Source: Polyangiaceae bacterium (GTDB taxonomy: Bacteria > Myxococcota_A > Polyangia > Polyangiales > Polyangiaceae). Taken from it: a stretch of 64,000 nucleotides of DNA. The translations under genes and the position numbers were made by a program. Positions 58,886 through 64,000 of this stretch are shown here, piece after piece. The notes under the pieces are model-generated. The model worked only from the letters and a program-made list of their open reading frames with translations. It did no database searches and was not told the DNA's origin. The DNA is taken from contig JABTUA010000002.1 of NCBI GenBank assembly GCA_015075635.1, positions 310,001 through 374,000 of the forward strand, in the 5' to 3' direction. How positions within the stretch are numbered: the first letter of the stretch is position 1; each line of letters opens with the position of its first letter.

Positions 58886-58905
58886 GTGACTCGATCCCGA
58901 GTCAC
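58886..58905. promoter_or_regulatory. 8-bp-arm palindrome upstream of the 514-aa lipoprotein gene
   Basis: GTGACTCG, ATCC, CGAGTCAC is a perfect inverted repeat 23 bp before the ATG. It could be an operator or a hairpin in the leader. The binding protein is unknown. Confidence 0.4.
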
Positions 58906-58927
58906 TACCCGACAAGGCAGGTCCCTG

Positions 58928-60472
58928 ATGCCGACTTTCCTGCGTTTCCTGGGTGTCTGCAGCGCCGCGCTGCTGAGCGCGTGCGCCGCTGCGCCGACCG
59001 GCGAGCCCGCGGAGACACACGCCGTAGCCGCGCAGGCACCGGCCTTGGGCAAGGCCGACAGCACCGACTCGGCGGACCGCGGGTGCCAGTTGGTACTGCG
59101 CGAGGTGGGCCGCACGCCCGCAGGCGACGGCTACGCCAAGCAGTGCGCGGGCGGAGTCTGCACCTGGGTCTGGAGCGGCCACGTGGACGTCTCGATGGAC
59201 GCTTTTCCGCAGGGCGCCGACGTACGCGTGCTCTACCGCCTGAGCGGAGACACGCAGTGGTGGGAGGTCCCCGCGAGCGCCGTGCCGAGCTCGCGCCCCG
59301 GCCAGAGCTCGTACCTGTTCCAGGTGAGTGAGCACCTGGTCGGTCCGACGACGGGCGAGGCCGAGCTCGCCGTCGCGCGCGTCGAGCTGATCCCTTTTCT
59401 GCGCTTGCCCGACGGCCGCCGACTGTTCGATCACAACCGGCGCAAAGGTGACTTCGACGTCTACTCGTTCGGCCAGGCCGAGTGGTTCGCCCTCGGCGAT
59501 GAGCCTGTGTGCCAGGCCGTCGCCGGCACGATCTTCTTCCAAGACGACTGGCAGGAGAACGTCAGCGGCGCGCTGCACGCGGGCGGTTGGCTGGGCGTGT
59601 TCTACGATCTCGATCGGCTGCCCCTGTGCCGTGGCACCCACAACGGCTACCCTGCCTGGGACACTTCGGCCACGGTACAGTTCGAGCCCGGCGGCCAGCT
59701 GACCGAGGCCAGCGTGCGTGACCTCGTCACCCTGAACGGCACGCCGACCAACACCGCCGTCGAGCGCCAGATCCAGCTGAAGATCCCCGGAGACGCCACG
59801 CGCGTGAAGCTCTGGTTCCACAACTGGTCCGGTGCGGGCAGCTCCTGCGACGCCTGGGACTCGAGCTACGGCGAGAACTACTCCTTCGACGTGCTGCCGC
59901 CCGTGGACGACGCCCGCTGCAAACACGTCGAGAGCTGGACCCAGATCTACGGCGGCAAGCCCACCTGCACCCCCTACGCGGTGGACGAGCAGCACGAGGC
60001 GACGCACTGCGAGCTGCACGTGAACGGCTTCGGTCACGGCTTCGAAGGGCACTACGGCATCCCGTTCGAGTGGCTCGAGGCTTACGTCGTCACCGGCACG
60101 CAGGACGGCGAGCTCCTGAACGCCGGCATGTACACCCGCTACACCGACGCGGGTGACGCCGAGACGCACGAGCGCTACTCGCTGGGCGCGGTCGCCGGCG
60201 CCGGCACCTACAAGACTGGCTTCACGTACCGCAGCACCGGCGTCCAGAGCCTGCCGACCTACACGCACTCGGTGCAAGAGGTCGCTTTCTTCGTCGACGT
60301 GAAGCGCCCGTCGGGCAAGGTCGTGCGCCTGTGGCAGAGCCGGGGCGGAGCGAACTACGGCTGGGACGATGCGTTCGGCGCAGGCACCATCACCCAGTCG
60401 ATCCCCTACGGGAACATGAAATGGGCCGTGGACGGCGCGACGATCTTCGACGCCGAGAAGGCGTGCGAGTAG
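58928..60472 (+). CDS. Secreted lipoprotein (DUF6209-like), unknown function
   Basis: This 514-residue protein has a lipoprotein signal (CSAALLSACAA), then beta-rich modules (VLYRLSGDTQWWEVP, IQLKIPGDATRVKLWFHNW, SVQEVAFFVDVKRPSGKVVRLWQS) with paired cysteines (CDAWDSSYG, CKHVESW). The closing WQSRGGANYGWDDAF resembles DUF6209-type carbohydrate-binding or galactose-binding folds. The role is unknown. The ATG at 58928 begins the signal peptide. Confidence 0.75.
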   Translation: MPTFLRFLGVCSAALLSACAAAPTGEPAETHAVAAQAPALGKADSTDSADRGCQLVLREVGRTPAGDGYAKQCAGGVCTWVWSGHVDVSMDAFPQGADVRVLYRLSGDTQWWEVPASAVPSSRPGQSSYLFQVSEHLVGPTTGEAELAVARVELIPFLRLPDGRRLFDHNRRKGDFDVYSFGQAEWFALGDEPVCQAVAGTIFFQDDWQENVSGALHAGGWLGVFYDLDRLPLCRGTHNGYPAWDTSATVQFEPGGQLTEASVRDLVTLNGTPTNTAVERQIQLKIPGDATRVKLWFHNWSGAGSSCDAWDSSYGENYSFDVLPPVDDARCKHVESWTQIYGGKPTCTPYAVDEQHEATHCELHVNGFGHGFEGHYGIPFEWLEAYVVTGTQDGELLNAGMYTRYTDAGDAETHERYSLGAVAGAGTYKTGFTYRSTGVQSLPTYTHSVQEVAFFVDVKRPSGKVVRLWQSRGGANYGWDDAFGAGTITQSIPYGNMKWAVDGATIFDAEKACE

Positions 60473-60484
60473 CCGACCGTCGAG

Positions 60485-60601
60485 TCAATTCGCATCCACG
60501 CGATACAGCGTGCCGGGCGCCCCGGCGCCATCCCCATTCGACATCACGAAAACGCTGGCTGTGCGACCGCGATCAGGCAGGCGAAGGCAATCGAACTCCG
60601 G
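60485..60601 (-). pseudogene. Possible 3' remnant of a lost gene
   Basis: The 376-bp interval 60473-60848 has a minus-strand frame ending TGA at 60485 whose last residues read VFVMSNGDGAGAPGTLYRVD. This looks like the C-terminus of a beta-propeller or esterase-like protein, but no start or upstream homologous sequence is found. Nothing else in this interval could be assigned. Confidence 0.3.
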
Positions 60602-60848
60602 TCAAAGCCCGCGCTCATCGGCCTGAGATCACTCCCTCTCCGATGGAGTGTAGCAACGTCGGGCTGGATGCCAATTCCGGTCGATGGCCCCTGCGATTGG
60701 CGAGAGTGAAGCGACCGCCTCGTCCCGATGTCGACGCTGCAGGTGCGAGGTGATAGCGTCGAGCTCGGGTTGCGCTCCGACCCCGGCAATCGCTCGGACT
60801 CGTGAGAGCGCGCCACTCGCACCCAGTGAGGTGGGGCTCCGGCTGCAG

Positions 60849-61793
60849 ATGAAACACGACCCGCCTGACGACGAGCGCATCGACGCGATGCTGCGGAGAG
60901 CCGAGCCCGAGAGGGCGACGGGACTCGAGCGTCGCATCGGCCTCGACGGCGTCCTTCACACCGTGCTCGGTACTCCCCGCGAGGAAGTGCTCGTCGGGCG
61001 CTTCGTGCTCGAGCGTGGGATCGGGCGAGGCGGCATGGGCGTGGTGTACGCGGGCCGCGACCGCGAGAGCGGCGCACGCGTCGCGGTCAAGCTGCTGGCG
61101 CGCAGCGAGTCCACGACGCGCCGGCGCTTCGAGCGAGAGGCCGACCTGCTCAAGACCCTCGAGCACGAGAGGATCGTGCGTTACCTGGGTCACGGGATCA
61201 GCGCGGACGGGATCGACTACCTGGTGATGGAGTGGCTGGAAGGTCACGATCTCGGCTGCCACTTGCGCGACGGGCCGCTCTCGGTGCTCGATGCCGTTCG
61301 GGTCGGCGTCGAGGCGGCGCGAGCCCTCGCGGTCGCGCACGCGGCGGGCGTCGTTCACCGAGACGTGAAGCCCAAGAACCTGTTCCTGGTGGATCGCCGT
61401 CTCGAGAACTTGAAGGTGATCGACTTCGGCCTCGCGCGCGGCGAGACCTCTGGAACCCCGCTGAGCGCGGTCGGAGCAGTGCTGGGAACCCCCGGCTACA
61501 TCGCGCCGGAGCAACTGCACGGCCACGCCGACGCGCGCACCGACGTGTACGGGCTCGGCGCCACGCTCTTCGAGTGCCTCACGGGCGGCCCGCCGTTTCG
61601 CGGCTCCAATCCTGGCGCCGTGCTGCTCGCCGTCAAACGCGAGCCGGTGCCGAGCCTCGCCGCTCGGCGCCCGGAGATCCCGGCCCAGCTCGAGGCGTTG
61701 GTCGTCCGCATGCTGGGCAAAGACCCCGCGGAACGCCCCGGCGACATGAACCAGGTGATCGCGGAGCTCTCGGGGCTGGACATCCTCCCCTGA
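60849..61793 (+). CDS. Soluble Ser/Thr protein kinase
   Basis: This 314-residue protein has a kinase domain at about 45-300: GIGRGGMGVVYAG, VAVKLLAR, HRDVKPKN, IDFGLARG and APEQLHG, with no transmembrane helix. A further in-frame ATG at 60684 would add 55 low-complexity residues; the ATG at 60849 is preferred. The kinase domain ends near the C-terminus, so any regulation must come from a partner protein. Confidence 0.9.
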   Translation: MKHDPPDDERIDAMLRRAEPERATGLERRIGLDGVLHTVLGTPREEVLVGRFVLERGIGRGGMGVVYAGRDRESGARVAVKLLARSESTTRRRFEREADLLKTLEHERIVRYLGHGISADGIDYLVMEWLEGHDLGCHLRDGPLSVLDAVRVGVEAARALAVAHAAGVVHRDVKPKNLFLVDRRLENLKVIDFGLARGETSGTPLSAVGAVLGTPGYIAPEQLHGHADARTDVYGLGATLFECLTGGPPFRGSNPGAVLLAVKREPVPSLAARRPEIPAQLEALVVRMLGKDPAERPGDMNQVIAELSGLDILP

Positions 61794-61797
61794 AAGC

Positions 61798-61836
61798 GAG
61801 CGAGCGCCCCACCCGAGTGGGTGTAGGCGCTCGCTC
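61798..61836. terminator. Bidirectional hairpin between convergent genes
   Basis: Arms GAGCGAGCGCC and GGCGCTCGCTC (11 bp, perfect) enclose a second small stem, CCAC and GTGG. It lies 4 bp after the kinase stop and before the stop of the convergent lipoprotein gene at 61863. No T-run follows on either strand. Confidence 0.55.
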
Positions 61837-61862
61837 GTCGGGCTCGCGCGAGGCGCGTCAGC

Positions 61863-62747
61863 TCACGCGCACTTGCCGCTCTCGCACTTGTCGCTGCAGC
61901 ACTCGTAGCTCTTGCTGCAAGCCTTCCCCGCCGTCGCGCACGCCAAGGTCGCCGCGCACGAGCCGCCCGCGCAGACACCGCCGCAGCAGTCGGAAGCCTT
62001 CGAGCACTTCTCGTTCACGGCCGAGCACTCCGCGAGGGCGACCGTGCAGATGCCGCTCCCGCAGTTTTTGCTGCAGCAGGTCGAGTCGCTCGAGCACGTC
62101 GCGCCGGTCGTCGTACAAGCGCTCAGGTTGAGCCCGCATTTGCCGTTCATGCACTTGCCGGTGCAACACTCCGCATCGACTGCACACACGGCCGTCACGG
62201 CCTTGCAGGCGCCCACGGGGAACACGCAGGTGCTGGCAGCGCAGTTGCCGGAGCAGCACTCGGAGGCTTCGCTGCACGTCTTGGTCGTGAGCGTGCACGA
62301 CCCGTTGTCTTTCACGCAGATGCCGCTCGCGCACTTCTTGGAGCAGCACTCCGTACCGTCCGCGCAGGTTCCCCCTTGCTCCGTGCAGGCCGCGATGCTT
62401 CCACCGCTCCCGCCGCCGCCCGCGGCGCCGCCGCTGCCGATGCTTCCGCCCGTCCCGGCGCTGCCACCCGTGGCCGCGCCCGCCGCCCCGGCGCTGCCCG
62501 CTTCGCCCGCGGCGCCTGCCGCGCCACCGGACGAGACGCCACCGCTCCCGCCGCTGGCCGTTCCGCCACTTCCACCGCTCGACGGCGAGCCTCCCGTGTC
62601 ACCGCCGGCACCGCTGTCCTGAGTCGCGCCGCCGCCGCCCGGATCAGCTTCCCCGTCGCCGCCTCCGCATCCGACCGCACCCAGCATGCCGCACAGACAC
62701 AAGAACAGCCCGACCCGAATCCCACTGCGACGCTCGTTCAATTTCAT
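61863..62747 (-). CDS. Knottin-like Cys-repeat lipoprotein
   Basis: This 294-residue protein has a lipoprotein signal (GMLGAVGCGG), a Gly/Ser linker of about 70 residues and six Cys-rich modules of the pattern C-x5-C-x5-CC-x3-C-x4-C (CSKASDCCGGVCAGGSC). These are reminiscent of knottin or toxin-type disulfide modules. It is probably exposed on the cell surface. AAGGAAAGAG precedes the ATG at 62747. Confidence 0.82.
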   Translation of the reverse strand: MKLNERRSGIRVGLFLCLCGMLGAVGCGGGDGEADPGGGGATQDSGAGGDTGGSPSSGGSGGTASGGSGGVSSGGAAGAAGEAGSAGAAGAATGGSAGTGGSIGSGGAAGGGGSGGSIAACTEQGGTCADGTECCSKKCASGICVKDNGSCTLTTKTCSEASECCSGNCAASTCVFPVGACKAVTAVCAVDAECCTGKCMNGKCGLNLSACTTTGATCSSDSTCCSKNCGSGICTVALAECSAVNEKCSKASDCCGGVCAGGSCAATLACATAGKACSKSYECCSDKCESGKCA

Positions 62748-62861
62748 TCTCTTTCCTTCCTGCGGACAAAGCGGTGTCCATCCGTCGGTGAGCCAAGGGC
62801 GCACCGAAGACTCTTCCCGCGAGCCGACCGGGCCCGCGAAGCTCTCCCCCGAGCTAGAAGC

Positions 62862-63614
62862 TCAGCGCTCGACCTCGTTGATGCGCTCGATCCAAGCACC
62901 GAAGAGCACGCGGACGCTCTCCCGTTCTTGGGCCGTCGCGGGCAGGCGCTCCATCTGCTCACGGAGCAGCGCACGCCCGCGGGACAGCCGGCTCTTCACC
63001 GTGCCAGCCGGGATCTGAAGGACCTGGGCCAGCTCCGCGACGTCGAGCTCCTCCCAGTAATAGAGCTCGAGCAGAACCTGAAGCTCGAGCGGGATGTGCT
63101 GCAGCGCCGTCACGAGCAAGCGCTGGTCCGCCCGCTGGACTGCCATGGAGCCGATGCCGGGCGAGAGATCCACGATGGCGCTCTCGCGGAAATCCGGATC
63201 CGCCCGCCCGGCGCGGCTAGACTGCCGAATGTGCTCGAACAGCACGTTCCTCGCGATCCCGAACAGGAACGCGCGGACGCTCGCCTGCCCTTCGAACTTC
63301 CCCCGCTGCTCGGCGAGCACCAGGAAGGTGCGCTGGACTAGATCCTCCCAGGCCGTTCGAGCCTTGGTGCGGAAGAACCGCGCCACAGAGTCGTAGTGGC
63401 GCTCGATCAGCAGCTTGCCAGCCGAGGCGTCGCCGCCGGCCCAGGCTGCCAGAAGCTCGTCGTCCGGCCGCACGTCGCCCGAGGCTAACACGTCGGCTCG
63501 AGCGCCCTCGGCCTGGCGGCGACGCAGGGAGAACGGAGAAATCTCCCGCTCTTCCCAGTGCTTCTCGTCGAGTTCGTTCATCATGCTGACCAGGGCCGCG
63601 AGGCAGCCATCCAC
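62862..63614 (-). CDS. ECF-like RNA polymerase sigma factor
   Basis: This 250-residue protein has sigma region 2 (about 75-135: RTAWEDLVQRTFLVLAEQRG, RAFLFGIARNVLFEHIRQ) and region 4 (about 170-225: VLLELYYWEELDVAELAQVL, TVKSRLSRGRALLREQM). It lacks region 3, as ECF factors do. The N-terminal 60 residues precede region 2. The GTG at 63614 has GAGAGAGG upstream; the ATGs at 63584 and 63581 are alternatives. The downstream Cys-repeat lipoprotein could be part of its regulon or its anti-sigma partner system (inference). No anti-sigma gene is recognised in the window. Confidence 0.85.
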   Translation of the reverse strand: MDGCLAALVSMMNELDEKHWEEREISPFSLRRRQAEGARADVLASGDVRPDDELLAAWAGGDASAGKLLIERHYDSVARFFRTKARTAWEDLVQRTFLVLAEQRGKFEGQASVRAFLFGIARNVLFEHIRQSSRAGRADPDFRESAIVDLSPGIGSMAVQRADQRLLVTALQHIPLELQVLLELYYWEELDVAELAQVLQIPAGTVKSRLSRGRALLREQMERLPATAQERESVRVLFGAWIERINEVER

Positions 63615-63792
63615 CCCTCTCTCAGGTCAAGTGACGACCCGCGGGGTTTGGTTCACGAGAAAGTGTTCTTGCCCCCTCCGCGCTGGCCCCGGCGCGTATC
63701 GGAGGCGCTTTCGCATGCCTGAGTCGCTCGGGCCCGACGGGTCCACTGCTGAAGGCGCCTTCGGCTCGAGCCAGCGACCGCTGGGCCGCTTG

Positions 63793-63829
63793 ATAGCTCC
63801 CACGTATCGAATTGATAAAATCAATGCAT
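63793..63829 (+). promoter_or_regulatory. OxyR-like binding site upstream of the peroxiredoxin gene
   Basis: Four quartets with the exact 7-nt spacing of the OxyR consensus (ATAG-n7-CTAT-n7-ATAG-n7-CTAT): ATAG, GTAT, ATAA, GCAT, 12 of 16 matching. It is in the AT-richest part of the 296-bp gap between the sigma factor and peroxiredoxin genes and lies 82 bp before the ATG. Confidence 0.45.
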
Positions 63830-63910
63830 TGGCGGCATCAGCGGGTGGGGCCCAGATTGCGCTCACGGTCGCGCACCGGCGCGGCCGCCCCACAACCGGA
63901 GAAACGCCTC

Positions 63911-64000
63911 ATGCAGATCAACCAGAAGATCCCATCGTTCAAGGTCCAGGCCTACCACCGCGAGCGCTTCGAGACCGTGACCCACGAGAACCTCCTCGGG
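63911..64000 (+). CDS. AhpC-type peroxiredoxin, N-terminus (runs off the right edge)
   Basis: The first 30 codons read MQINQKIPSFKVQAYHRE followed by RFETVTHENLLG, which matches the N-terminus of AhpC/Prx1-type peroxiredoxins (INTKIKPFKxQAF, F-x-x-V-T). The active-site cysteine would lie about 50 residues in, beyond the window. The enzyme would reduce hydrogen peroxide and organic hydroperoxides. The upstream OxyR-like site supports oxidative-stress control (inference). Confidence 0.8.
   Translation, partial: MQINQKIPSFKVQAYHRERFETVTHENLLG

Noticed and set aside
60560..60640. Sequence resembling a tRNA T-arm on the minus strand (GAGTTCGATT)
   Set aside because: No matching T-stem, anticodon arm or acceptor stem could be built around it.
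63627..63893. 88-codon minus-strand frame before the peroxiredoxin gene
   Set aside because: Weak codon bias, no ribosome-binding site, and it covers the AT-rich regulatory region.

Overview
The window is very GC-rich chromosomal DNA of a myxobacterium, most likely of the Sorangium/Polyangium type. The evidence is a MYXO-CTERM sorting tail (gene at 35363-36715), three Hanks-type Ser/Thr kinases, many lipoproteins with Gly/Ser-rich linkers followed by Cys-rich or Asp-rich repeats, Sel1-repeat proteins, and frequent GTG or TTG starts. No rRNA, tRNA or CRISPR array was found.

Layout. 1-6411 (minus) carries a TetR regulator, a membrane kinase, primosomal helicase PriA, a small outer-membrane barrel and the N-terminal part of a Slt-like lytic transglycosylase. 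A two-domain VOC protein is divergent from TetR across a palindrome. 7308-13267 (minus) carries an NAD(P)-binding protein, a calcium-type repeat lipoprotein, and a coupled operon of a CoA-disulfide-reductase-like flavoprotein plus two radical SAM enzymes. 13718-25424 (minus) carries aspartate kinase, a MobA/MocA-like nucleotidyltransferase, PilZ, a beta-propeller lipoprotein, an EAL phosphodiesterase, a DUF922 protein, and the beta and alpha subunits of a 4-hydroxybenzoyl-CoA-reductase-like molybdoenzyme. The small [2Fe-2S] subunit of that enzyme lies 19 kb away at 44093-44626.

The most striking structure is at 19061-21450. A plus-strand two-gene cassette (SMC-like AAA ATPase plus a DUF4276/Toprim-like partner) is inserted exactly at the junction between the DUF922 and EAL genes. 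It is bracketed by 154-bp direct repeats, 153 of 154 identical, that duplicate the 3' end of the DUF922 gene. The ATPase/Toprim layout resembles OLD, RloAB and PARIS-type phage-defence modules, and the insertion leaves both flanking genes intact.

26003-36715 holds an M23 peptidase lipoprotein, an amidohydrolase lipoprotein, a beta-lactamase-fold lipoprotein, a class II aldolase, a second kinase and the MYXO-CTERM protein. A 221-bp MITE-like element lies at 32999-33219. 36836-39557 is an NrtR-SPFH-NAD kinase operon that shares a palindromic control region with a divergent DUF4291 gene. 40263-54055 holds lipoproteins, two paralogous Sel1-repeat proteins with a shared unrecognised N-terminal domain, a B12-type radical SAM enzyme, and an HNH nuclease gene truncated next to a frameshifted ISAs1-like transposase. 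54052-58823 holds membrane and outer-membrane proteins and an LtrA/inward-rectifier K+ channel fusion coupled to a DUF504 gene. 58928-64000 holds a secreted lipoprotein, a third kinase, a knottin-like lipoprotein, an ECF-like sigma factor and the start of an AhpC peroxiredoxin gene with an OxyR-like site upstream.
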